Source of the DNA: Watersipora subatra
Taxonomy: Eukaryota; Bryozoa; Gymnolaemata; Cheilostomatida; Watersiporidae
Length of the DNA stretch: 64,000 nt
Reading direction: 5' to 3'
Assembly (NCBI RefSeq): GCF_963576615.1
Contig: NC_088711.1
Span: forward strand, 61,360,248-61,424,247
The notes below the pieces were generated by a model, which saw only the letters and a program-made list of their open reading frames with translations, made no database searches and was not told where the DNA came from. Below are positions 21,098 through 31,904 of the stretch, piece after piece. The translations under genes and the position numbers were made by a program. Each line of letters starts with the position of its first letter. The stretch's first letter is position 1.

Positions 21098-23367
21098 TGA
21101 ACACACCTGTAGTTGTTCACATTGAACTCTTTCCTGTGATCATATATAACATATATACATTTCATTGGAGAAATACTTGTCTATGCCTTAAAAATAGTCA
21201 CATACCATAAAGGCAAAAAATGATTAGAAAATTTACCGAATTCTATTCACATCAAAGCTATAAGACTGAGTTTTACAAAGCTGGAACTAACAGCCGATTT
21301 CGTAAAACCGAATCTAAAGATGACTAAAAAATCAAAGAGCACAATCTTGGTAATGCTGACAAAACTCTTTGACAACCAGGAGTAACTGGCGCCACGCATA
21401 GAACATAAAAAAAGGAAGCGGTATTATTGTTGTAAGGTGCACACATGTTTAGGATAGGATGGCGCGACATGTATTGAAGGCGGAATCAAATGTTAGCAAC
21501 ATGAATTAGTTCTAACGTACATATGAGCAGAAAGCTCTTCCTGTGATATGGAGAAATGGTTTAACAGACATACAAATACGTATTTAGAACTATATGGAAG
21601 TTAAATAATTATTATTGTTGCGTTTTCCAAATGCTAAATAGCAACTACGTTAGCCTCTAAAACGCGTAGTAAAAGTGCAAACTTGCTGAAGAATCTCAGA
21701 TGCTAGGTTACTAAATTTAATTTCTTGCGGAGAAATTCGTACACGATATGATGACAAAAAAGATACGTAATCTAATCTATTTATAAACCTTGATAAGCAG
21801 TTTAATTAGAATGCCAGACAACACTCGTACAAATTGCAGATAAAATTATAAAGTTTCCTTACCAAGACAACTAATGCAGCTCAGAGCTCCTGTTTGGAGT
21901 GGAAGAGATATGACTCTTTATATATATACTGTACTTTAAACTTGACCCATAAAGCTGCAGTAGTTGAGACTATTTTGCATTCTGACAAAAGATCTAGGAG
22001 CGAAAAAGGATGTGTGAGCCAGTTACTGACTAGTTTAGGACCTAGTCTTGTTGACTATGATAAATATCTAACATGTACCAGTTATTAATTTTATTGAGGC
22101 CTACCTTAGACCGTTGTTAACGGCTATTTGCTGGAATGCTACCAACTTTATTCAATAACAGGTAGTTATCAAACTATGAAAAACGTGTAAATGAAAAACA
22201 ATGCTAGACAACTCTCATAGCCATGGCAGTGTATGGACTGGCGTCCTTACTGATCAATCATGCCTACTATCAGTGCCTATGCCTACCTACCAGTGCCTAA
22301 TATTTAGCTATTGCTTGAACTAGCACAAATTGGGTGATAAACTAAACATGTTTATTAACATCTTTTATTTATCTGCAACCGCAATCATAGGATTTTATAC
22401 TACATATTTTTCTAAATTATTGAGTGAACATCACACCCAATCTGGTATCAGTACAAAGTGATTTTCCAAAGTGATGTACAGATGCTTGAAATGATTTGTT
22501 TCTATAGTTCAGTCAAAAAGATCAAATGGAATGATTGTTGTGGCACTCAAATCTTAAGCAGATAACGCATTAGAAGTTATCATTCCTTGTCAGATGGCAC
22601 ATTAGGAGCTATTATTCATTGGCAGGTAGTACATTGGAAGTTATTAATCAATTCAAGCTAACAGGTAACTGCTAGTTAGAACACAGACCAAGCAAGCTCT
22701 AGTAAGACACAGCTATATCGTACTTGCTATCGTACCTATGACCAGCTCGCTAGACATAAAATGGTTCAACTCATTATCAGGACTCTAGAAACCAGTGGGA
22801 GATTAAAAAAAGTTTTACAATATAGAATTAATAATATGATTCTGATAACCGTCAGTTAATGCTTTTTAAATTAGTTAATGCTTTTTAAATTAGACTAGTA
22901 ATAAGGTATATAAATAGAACTTTGTATTACAGCAATGAATTGAGCATTTGATACGCTATAATGCTTCATGGGACGGAAGAATATAAATAGATACCAAAAT
23001 AAATAAGAGAAAAATAAAACCAAATGCTTGTATGATATATAACATGCAAAAGTTTTCATAAGCTTTACTTTAAATTAACAGATGCACTCAGTGAAGATCT
23101 TTAGAAAGACTATGCGAAGATAATGCAACCTTGTTGTGTCACAAAGTCAGATTATAGCCAAATAATATGCCAGGACAGTTTTAACATTCAACTTGATCTC
23201 TAAAATTTAAATTTGGAAAATCCCCAAATCTGTGATGATTCAGGATAAAACAGCGTAAAGATGTAAAGAACCACATTCTATAAAAAGATAGCAAATGGAC
23301 GACATGATGATAAATAGCAACAATTATAGAAAATAAAAAACAGCATTTTCATTTAAAAGCCATAATA
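21098..23367. other. Intergenic between convergent genes
   Basis: This is the shared 3' flank of the plus-strand gene ending at 21097 and the minus-strand gene ending at 23368. Only short direct repeats are visible (a 20-bp unit duplicated at 22856-22896; loose 40-bp units at 22560-22660). No exon is supported. Confidence 0.45.
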
Positions 23368-26300
23368 TTACAAAATAATACAAACTTTACTCTGCTGGGT
23401 GTTAGGGTTCACCTCATTGTCCCGAACCCTAGCTCGACCTTCAATACCTGCGTGAGCTGTACCATTACTGTTGCCGTGCTGACGTAAAGAATCCACACGT
23501 TCTTTGCCAACCTCAGCTTCCAGAAGGCTGATGAGACGATTGTTTTGTTGGAGCTCTTCCTCTAAGTGACCAACTCTTCTCACCTTCAGTTCATCTTCCT
23601 GCGTCAACTTCTTCACCTTCATATGCAACTCTTGGATCTCCTCATGAGAAACGTCTGACTGTATTGTAATGATAGAAATCACACCGTCATTCCATAGAGC
23701 TATCTCAGAGAGTTATCACAAAGACTAATACTAAGCGTATAAGCTAAATCTGTGTAAAACTCGGATGATACACCACTGCGACTTCGCTGAAAAATACTTC
23801 GTTTTACTGACCATCATAATTTATAGTCTTGCAAAGACCTCATAGAGCTAATAGAGTTACCTCACAAGCTGTTGAATGAAGAGTTGTTTAATAAAGGTAT
23901 GCTACCTAGATTTTATAAATAGATCCATAAATCTACTATATAAACGCATAGAATAGCACAATGAAAAGCTGAGGTTCTCGAACAATCATTCACCAACTTA
24001 GTTGTTTTCAAAACAAAGTTAAGTTTTCAAACAAGCCAAATCTAGTTTATTTTAAACAATGCTGTTTGAACGCAAATATCTAGTGAATGAGTTAAGATTG
24101 TTAGGTGCAAATCTTCAGGTTTCTTCGCACTTAGAAAGCTTATTTACTGATTTGATTTCAGATGTTAGTAAATAAATAATATTTATAATACATAAAAATA
24201 ATTTAAATCTTGAAGATCTCTTTGAATGAAGTTTATAATGAAAAAGCGAATAAAGACAGATTTAGAATAGACTACGATGAACAGTATAACCAGGAGAGCA
24301 CAACTTTTCAAGGATAATAGACAGTTATCAGCGCTAAGCTAAAGATTGTAACGTGCAGACAGAGTGCAGGAGATAGCCAGACTGAATGACTTTTGTATAT
24401 GATTAATAACAGAATAGAAAATAACAGCAGATGTATCCAAAAAGTATACAAGGTGTTTATTCTCTATTCTACAGCTCTATCACAGCGGTTCACTCAAATA
24501 AACGCAGCGCTAATCCAGGAGACAGACCAGAAAAGCTCACACACTTCTGGTGCCTGTACAAATGCTGTATATTCCACACAGCGGATGTGCAATGCTTAGC
24601 TTAAAATTAAAACCAAAGCAAAAGCAGTAGGCTATCTTTAGATTTTTATTGAATGACTTTTTGTGTTTAGTATTTTTTATGGCTAATCTAGACAAACATC
24701 TCACAGCATACTCTATGTATATGTACATCAAACACAAAAGAGTTATCCTCTCTTACAGTGTACCACATAACCGTGCGTTTATTAATAACAGTTGGAAGAG
24801 GTGCGACTGAAGAGGAGATGAGTTAGCGAATTGCGGATAACCTTTACCTACCTGTCTATGCAGAACACGCTGTGAGAGGAAAGTACATAGTATTTTAGCA
24901 ACAATCAATAAACACCTCCAACAGGAATCACAACAAAAGTTGTACTGACAGTCACAACAAAAACAACATACCATAAAACCTCTAATTGAACGCCATGGTG
25001 CTCTATTTTTAACCCTTCCTCTATGGTGGCGGTTAATTGGAGGTGGCGCTCAAATTGAGGCTGGCATAGTATTTTTCAAATAGCTCGTCAGAATTTGAAA
25101 AATTTGAATCTCGGGAAGATAAATTTAGCTCATTTACGAGTGAGGCAAATGTCACCTATATTTTGTCCTCTTTTTTTGGTGGAGCGATATTAAACCTTTT
25201 GGATGCAATAAATCTGCTATCGTACCTCCAACTTGTCAAAGATCTCATAATAAATATGCATTGAGAAACCGAGAAATATCTCTACTAGTTGATATCAATT
25301 GCCTGCAACTAACCCGCGACGATATTATACCCTGTATCTTGCTTTGCAACTTGTTAGAGCATCCAACTGTTATTTCAATCTAATTTTAAAAACATATTTT
25401 TATTTTATATAGTCTATTATTTTATATATTTACCAATGTTGCATGAAATATCATTACACTTATTGATATGTTTACTACAGTTTGCAGCCACCAAACTAGC
25501 TTTCTATGTGTAATAGAAGAGGAGTTACGAGCGTGGATCAATTGTAAGATCAGATTACCGCAATGATGCTATCAAGTAATATGCTATAAATCTGCAAATT
25601 TATAAGTTATATAATGATAATCCATTAAATGCTACAAATATATATTCATGAACAACTGACATAAATGAACCATACTTATCTTACATGCAGAACTAAAAAT
25701 TAACGTATTTAGAACAGAGATATTTGCATCGTTTGCTCGGATAACTGCGTTCTGCTTGTTGCTTTCGATGGAGAGAACTTCTTCTGGTTATCCAATACCT
25801 TCCACGATGTCTTCTGACCTCAACTCTTTTTCTGCACTGCTGAGCTAGTCAATATCAGCGTCGAAACAGTTTTTTGGCAGAGCAAAACTTTTCCGCGTTG
25901 CATTTAGCACAAATGCAACGCGTAAAGGTTTTGCTCACGAAACGTAATCTTTGAACTAAAACCCGTCGTTCATCTACCATCGTAAAATATTAACCATTTT
26001 TTATACAGACGTACTTCGAAGTATCAAGAACGCATTAAACAAGGAACTACTATTAGCCTGAAACGTTTATTAATTATTTGTAGGCCTATGGTTTTACTTT
26101 CCAAGTTTTAACAAAAAAAAGCAAAAAATTTTGGAGTTGGACAAAGAGAGAGTTGATTGTTGTTGATGTAAATGATTCATTATTTAAAAAGATTTTGTGG
26201 ACATTTTTTCGATTGATCACTTGATATAATAGGTTCATAGAGATCACAGATTGTCAAAGTGGCGATCAAATAGAGATGGCATTCAAATATAGGATGGCAC

Positions 26301-28691
26301 TCAATTTTCAACTCTTCTTTAATGGTGGAGTCAAATGGAGGTGGTGTTCAAATAAAGGGTGGCGCTCTATTTTTCAACTCTTCTCTCATGGTGGCGATCA
26401 ATTAGAGGTGGCGTTCAAATAAAGGTGGCGTTCAACTAGAGGTTTTACGATATGTGTCTACTTTACAAAATATATTCAAACTCTAACTGCTACATTTCTT
26501 ATTCTATTATCTTCTTAAGTTCATTGTCAGACTGCTGTTCAAACATGGTTATTATTATTATTAGTGTTATTATTAAATCTAAATGTATTGTTGAAGTTTC
26601 TATGTAGTCTTTGATAGTCTGGTTGCGTCAGGTGCATTAGATCTATTCTAGTGTATCCAGTTTTATAAATTGAACCAGAAACTAAACAGCACTCTACTAA
26701 TTGCACTCGAGTAAGAAAAAAGCACTTCCATGTCAGGTCAGAATAATGATGCACCCACCACAGCAAGGTTATCTTCTCCTGAATTAGCTGCCATTTCTGC
26801 TCTTTTCATAGCAGCAATCTTTTTTTGCGCCTCCATCAGATGTTTTTCTAGATCCCTGACTTTTTCTTTCTGAAAAATACAGTCAGCAACCACAATGATT
26901 TAACTGATACTGACACCTGATACAACTGAAATAACTGATACTGACACCTGATACAACTGGTACTGATACAACTGGTACTGACACCTCACACAACTGGTAC
27001 TGACACCATGTAACAAAAACCCAACAGAACCTAACACATAGTTGTATTTGCTGTCACTGCTAATAGTTGAGCAGCACAAGAATTAAACTTGCAACCAGCA
27101 TGGTGTACAAGTCAAAGTTTGTAAGAGTTGATTGGGGGTATTCATAGGCATATGTTATTCCATTCTTAATGTTCTGAGTGCCAGATGATTTTGACCCAAT
27201 ACGATTGGCTATTTTCTAAACGTACTTACAAGTATACGTGTAATCCTTATACACTGTAAAGTTTGCTCTTTATGACAAGCAAAATCTTGTTATTTCTGCT
27301 GTGACCAATGCAATAAAACACAAAAATCTTAAAACGTATTATATGACGGGATATATTTTGAGTTGAGAGCAGATGTTACCATTCTGCCTGTCTACTTCAA
27401 ACAGAATTTATGAAGCTATAATAGGTAAAACCAAGCTGTAGGAGTAAGAGAAAAGGGAGGCTAATGACTGACATCTAAATAGTAAAAAGCAGATGTTGTA
27501 AAACAAGAGCAATAATAGTGATAACTCCATTTAATGTTGACACATGGTTCAAGGCCCTTCTTGAAGATAGAGAGGTTCTGAAGTGACTTGCAAACAATGA
27601 AAATGTATTATTTACCTCTATACAGAATTGCTTATCCAATGTTTACTCACAGAGTCCTCAGACTTCCCTCGTTCATTCTCCAAGTCTATTACACAGACAT
27701 CTAATTTCATTTTAAGTTCATCAAATGCTGACTGCTTTTGAGAGAGTGAACTCTCCAATGCCGTGATATCATCTATTAACTTCTAAAAATAAAAAAAGCA
27801 AACATGACATTAGCACTTGCATGCTTCAGCATATCTCTTGGAGAATATGTTTGTCAATCCAACTAAAGTACTACTCAAGATTTTTAAGCCTTGTTTACTT
27901 TGACTAGAGCAGCTTTCTCAATATTTGTACATATGCTGCATAACTCAATGATGCAAGTAAGTATATCTATAAACTGTCACGGCTAACTACATTGTATGCG
28001 ATTAAAATGCTGGTAATAGCTGCAGACAAAGGAATCACGATATTTAAATAAAATATGGTTTTCATTGAGCATACCTGAAACACAGCTTTTTCTTCTTGCC
28101 GTTTTTTGTTGATTGTAAACAAGCTGTTGACCGGACTTTCTACCTGCTTCGATTCCTTGTCCTGAGCGTTATCTAAATCTTTCTCTGAAGCACCACTGAT
28201 TAAATCTTCTCCATCCACAGCATCCTGTTAAGTAGAAAGTTGTTATTTGATAAACCAGTCCTTCAGCACAGTACTTATGTTCTAAAAAGAGACTGCAAAA
28301 TGGAAAGTTGTTGAAATGACACTACTCGAGCTTATAATACATACTATTTTCAAAACTGAAGTACTCAAGCATTTTGTCAATAACACTGCTATTTCCACAA
28401 CAAGCAAAACCAACTTTAGGATTGCCACACAAAAGCTGAAATGCAAGAGGCCATAAACTACTGACTGACACTACATTCATGTTAAACCGATAACCAATTA
28501 GATATCCCAAACTATCACCCTTGCTGTACCGTGTCAGACTGATGAACTGTTTTTGCTTCTTCATCAGATCCCGAACTTTTTCCTTCAACAGTCCCATCAT
28601 CAGCCTCCACTTCTGTTGGAGGATCATTTTTGATACCTTCATTTAGGGCATCTTCTGTAAGTTCCGTAGGAGTCTCAACTGCGGTCTCCAT
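23368..28691 (-). CDS. Coiled-coil protein with C-terminal CaaX box (281 aa)
   Basis: Coding exons on the minus strand: 28691-28530, 28224-28075, 27782-27651, 26869-26759 and 23658-23368. All junctions are phase 0 with GT-AG ends, and the frame is open from the Met at 28691 to the stop at 23368. Residues 1-90 are acidic and probably disordered. From about residue 95 to 250 the sequence is heptad-rich and charged (examples KEKVRDLEKHLMEAQKKI and HLEEELQQNNRLISLLEAEV), as expected for a long coiled coil. The last four residues are CIIL, a CaaX box; the terminal Leu is typical of geranylgeranylated proteins, so membrane attachment is inferred. The donor of exon 4 (GTGGGT after codon 185) is a choice; without it exon 4 would end nine codons later. 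An acceptor-like site (TTTTTATAG) just 5' of the start suggests a 5' UTR intron. I do not recognise the family. Confidence 0.75.
23659..24165 (+). repeat. Dispersed repeat F, copy 2
   Basis: Aligned with copy 1 at 17158-17740. Its left edge coincides with the intron/exon border of the last coding exon of the CaaX gene, so the AG acceptor (CTG on the plus strand at 23659-23661) is inside the repeat. Confidence 0.7.
24974..26447. mobile_element. Family B transposon (B1), 1.47 kb, TA flanks
   Basis: The element at 24976-26445 begins AAACCTCTAATTGAACGCC and ends GGCGTTCAACTAGAGGTTT, an imperfect terminal inverted repeat flanked by TA on both sides. Sub-terminal tracts repeat GGTGGCG and TCAACTCTTCT several times. 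No transposase is readable. A second copy lies at 48564. The superfamily is not certain. It lies in the last intron of the CaaX gene. Confidence 0.8.
25881..25935. repeat. Stem-loop palindrome inside B1
   Basis: AGCAAAACTTTTCCGCGTTG and the following CATTT pair with AAATGCAACGCGTAAAGG and TTTTGCT across a 5-base loop. The arms are 25 bp with two mismatches. Confidence 0.85.
26897..27007 (+). repeat. ACTGATACTGACACCTGATACA minisatellite
   Basis: Repeats of TACTGACACC and TGATACAACTG in varying order, about ten short units, in an intron of the CaaX gene. Confidence 0.8.
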
Positions 28692-30787
28692 GACAAGCAC
28701 TTGTAAGTCCTTGACAAAAAGCTTGCCTATAAAAATAATCAAAAACCTGTACGAATGATAAATGAATGATTAATCAATCTAGCATGACTAATCTTTTTAT
28801 TATGACTGCAACTATACAATTATATTGATTTAAAACTTTTTAGTGTAAGAAGCTAACAAAAACATGAAGATCATCTAAAACATGACAAATTTGACTTTCA
28901 TTCTGAACACGTTGGTTGATGATGGCAAGTAGCAACACAGTAAAAATTATAACATCTAGTCTTATGTTGAGATTTAGTTCCATTATTGAAAAAGCGCACG
29001 TTATGTTTACGTATATCTGAAATCATTTTAAAAATACGATACCTTTTACGTTAACTTAATGTAATGAGAAAACGTGTTGAATTGTAGTTCGTCATACATG
29101 CAACGTAAAATGCAACTTACTTCATTAAAAAGTATAAACAGATTCACTAACAAACATTTTAATTGTAAATAAACCTAGAACACATTTTATCTTAATCTGT
29201 TTTAAATTCAGTCAACTTAGCGTATATTGTATCTGTGTCCTTCACTACTTATTTTTATAAGTATTGAGAAACTAAGCAACAAACCGACAAATATTTATAT
29301 AGTCAGTGCCATCAATCTTAAAAATACAAAAAATATGATGTTTAGATCACAAGAAAACAGGCCTTAGAAAACAACTGCATTATTCTTAACAAACTGTTTA
29401 CCGATATTTGTCGCACTATGCCTACGTCCTTGACCTTATCCGAAAAGATAAAATTGTTCGCTATCCGTATTAGACCGACGGCCCCCGTAAGATTTCGCTC
29501 GCAATCAAACGAAAGTTTATGTGAAACGACGAGTTGTTAGCCAACAAACCGCCCGATGGGTTGTCAGCTCATAACTGTAGAAACTAACCACAACCAATGA
29601 TACAGCCCACGCATGGGGGCTGTATAGGTATTATTGCCACAACTCAAACACAGACTGTAAATAAAAATATGAACATTCGACTTTTTCAAACTTGTTTTTT
29701 GGTATAATAGAGAGATTTGTTGTAAAAATATAGTTATATAGCTATACCTCATAAAAAGCAGTACAACTATTTCATAATAGTATATCAGCCTGCAAGGATC
29801 AGAATGCTACACTACATACATGTATATTTTTAAAAAATAGTTTGTACTTAGCTTTTAGCTACTGTCAGTTTCAAAGTTGCAACGTTATGGTGTACAGCTA
29901 AATGAGAAAAGAAATTACATCTTTGAAACTGACAGTAGCTGATAGGTAAGTACAAAATATTCTTTAAACTATTTATAGAGTAAACTTCATGTTGAGCACT
30001 TTTTATTAGGTCTACTTGAGAAATTATCCTTTAAATACTTACATACTGCAACAGTATATATGTATTCGAACATATTTAAGTTTGTCTTAAATTGTTTTCA
30101 ATCAAAATTTAACAAAAATGACTTTTTGTGCCAGTCAGAACGCTTGCAGTGTCTACCAGGCTTCTACTGACATACAACATAAAATCTACCACCCATATAT
30201 ACCTGCAACTTCCAATTAAATGCATCAAAACACATTTTGGAGTAGTACCAAAAGTAACTTTTATACTGCAACAGAGGGACAAAATTGATAATTGATTTTT
30301 TGTTCAATGTGGGTAACAATACAGACCCTCACATACTTGAGAAATAAAATACACGCTGCACCAGGTGAGATTACCGACAGAACATGCTTTCCATCGCCAT
30401 CATGTGCAACACATGGGATGCTTTGCCTAGCCGTCTTGAATTACTCAACCATACTGTTTTTGATTTTCACAGGCGAGCAAGTACATACAAACTAAGCAAA
30501 TGGTTTGTCGAGTCTGATTATTCATCCTGGCCATCAGTGATCAAGCAGCAAAACTATGTAAACTGGGCTAATGTTCGCACTGTTTTAAAACAGATGTTAT
30601 AGATGTTCTAGAATGTTAACAGATGTTATAGAAGAACTTTGTGAAACTGACTGCTCCAAAAAAAATAACAGAGACATGAAAGGTTATCTTTTGAGGTCTG
30701 TGAATAAATTTAATCACGTACACCTTGAAGACAGCTAGAAAAGATTATACAAAAGCTACTTGATGGAATATTCTTGATTGTGACTTC
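28692..30787. other. Upstream region of the CaaX gene and 3' flank of the PLCXD gene
   Basis: This stretch has no supported coding exon. The interval about 29400-29570 has visibly more CpG dinucleotides than its surroundings and is a candidate promoter or 5' UTR region for the minus-strand CaaX gene. A strong hairpin lies at 29841-29956. Confidence 0.4.
29841..29956. repeat. Hairpin or miniature inverted repeat
   Basis: TTTGTACTTA plus AGCTACTGTCAGTTTCAAAG on the left pairs with CTTTGAAACTGACAGTAGCT plus TAAGTACAAA on the right, around a loop of about 44 bp. Pairing arms of about 30 bp are nearly perfect apart from a six-base interruption. Confidence 0.9.
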
Positions 30788-30793
30788 TTTATT
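30788..30793 (-). terminator. Polyadenylation signal of the PLCXD gene
   Basis: AATAAA on the minus strand, 38 bases beyond the stop codon at 30831-30833. Its place and sequence fit a cleavage signal. Confidence 0.65.
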
Positions 30794-30830
30794 TGGCTTT
30801 GCATAAAAATATTAAAAAAAAATACACAAT

Positions 30831-31904
30831 CTAAAGCTGCAAATTTTCACTATTAACATCGAGACACTGTTCTACAAATGAGCTATGCTCGTAAAAGTCA
30901 ACTATCACAATATTGAGTTTTTGCCCAGCCTGCTTGGCAGCGCTGTCAAGATTTTGAACTAATCCTCCGGCTATCAAGTTTGAAACACCAGGCACAGTCA
31001 GTCCAAAGAGACTCGAAACACCAAACACCAAGCCTGAGACAACTTTAAGGGCGTCAGGCGTAAGAATGAGTTGTGACACGTGAAACTTGTTGGAGTCTCT
31101 ACGACTGATGCCTTGCATAAGCTTGTTGACGAGAGTAGACTTGCTAGGTGTGTTATACCAAGGACTGTCGATGCTGTTGCACCTATGCCAATAAAGATGT
31201 GAAAAGTGACGATAGCCTTCACTATACATAATAATCACATTCTTATCGGCATTCCAAAAGTCAGAGAAGCAGCCATCCACGCCAAGATGGTTACCGGCCA
31301 GTCTGTTGCCCAGGCTGTGGTGTTTGATAATATACTCCATTAACTCTATGTGGTCAGCAAACTCGAAATTTACCAAGTGTTGAAAGTCAAGAATGATAAT
31401 CTCCCTGTTGTGGTTAGTAGCAAACCGACCTATCTCATCCAACACATCTATGAGACAATTTGACAAAAGGCCGTGAAAGGTTTTCCAACCAGAGGTGTGA
31501 TTCTCTAATCTGAGATCTAGATATCTAATGCCATCCATGAGTTGATCATAAATAGAATGGTGCTGAGTTTTAGCCCACATGCAAACGAGATCTTGGCTGA
31601 CTCGATGGTACTTGTTGAACTTGGCATATGGACTGTCAGAAGTCATCATATCAGTGGCCGAGTCGTGACTGCCGGGTATGGCAATCTCATTGAGCTTGGC
31701 AGTGGGACAGTTCTTATAGAGGTCGTGCATCCATGTGGCAGTGTTATAGCGTGGAAACAGCAGAGCTTGAATATGCAGGTGGCAGGCTGGAGTTATCGTT
31801 GTCTCTATCATATCCCCTGATGACTTTGAGTGTTTGAGGCTATCCTTCGAAACAGGTGTCTTACGAAGGCGTAAAGACATCTTGCTGGAGACATTCACGA
31901 TCAC
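30831..31904 (-). CDS. PI-PLC X domain-containing protein (PLCXD-like), intronless
   Basis: One uninterrupted frame of 357 codons. It matches the PLCXD family: IPGSHDSATD at residues 77-86 holds the first catalytic His (H80), GIRYLDLRL follows at about 125-133, and FHGLL at 143-147 holds the second His (H144). The family folds as the X half of phosphoinositide phospholipase C without the Y half, C2 or PH domains, and its cellular role is poorly known. Length is a little above the roughly 320 residues of vertebrate PLCXD proteins because of a 50-residue N-terminal extension; the Met at residue 9 is an alternative start. No signal peptide is evident. A hydrophobic Gly/Ser/Val-rich stretch near residues 295-325 could be a loop insertion or membrane-associated. 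An AATAAA lies just downstream. The lack of introns is notable beside its split neighbours. Confidence 0.88.
   Translation of the reverse strand: MIVNVSSKMSLRLRKTPVSKDSLKHSKSSGDMIETTITPACHLHIQALLFPRYNTATWMHDLYKNCPTAKLNEIAIPGSHDSATDMMTSDSPYAKFNKYHRVSQDLVCMWAKTQHHSIYDQLMDGIRYLDLRLENHTSGWKTFHGLLSNCLIDVLDEIGRFATNHNREIIILDFQHLVNFEFADHIELMEYIIKHHSLGNRLAGNHLGVDGCFSDFWNADKNVIIMYSEGYRHFSHLYWHRCNSIDSPWYNTPSKSTLVNKLMQGISRRDSNKFHVSQLILTPDALKVVSGLVFGVSSLFGLTVPGVSNLIAGGLVQNLDSAAKQAGQKLNIVIVDFYEHSSFVEQCLDVNSENLQL

Noticed and set aside
28322-28642. 106-codon minus-strand frame between exons of the CaaX gene
   Set aside because: It spans the intron after exon 1 and an alternative frame of exon 1; the exon joined at 28530 gives the phase-consistent model.
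30292-30602. Overlapping plus-strand frames with a TWDALPSRLELL motif, reminiscent of the C-terminus of non-LTR reverse transcriptases
   Set aside because: Only one short motif fits, no endonuclease or RT core is nearby, and no 3' tail or target duplication is visible.
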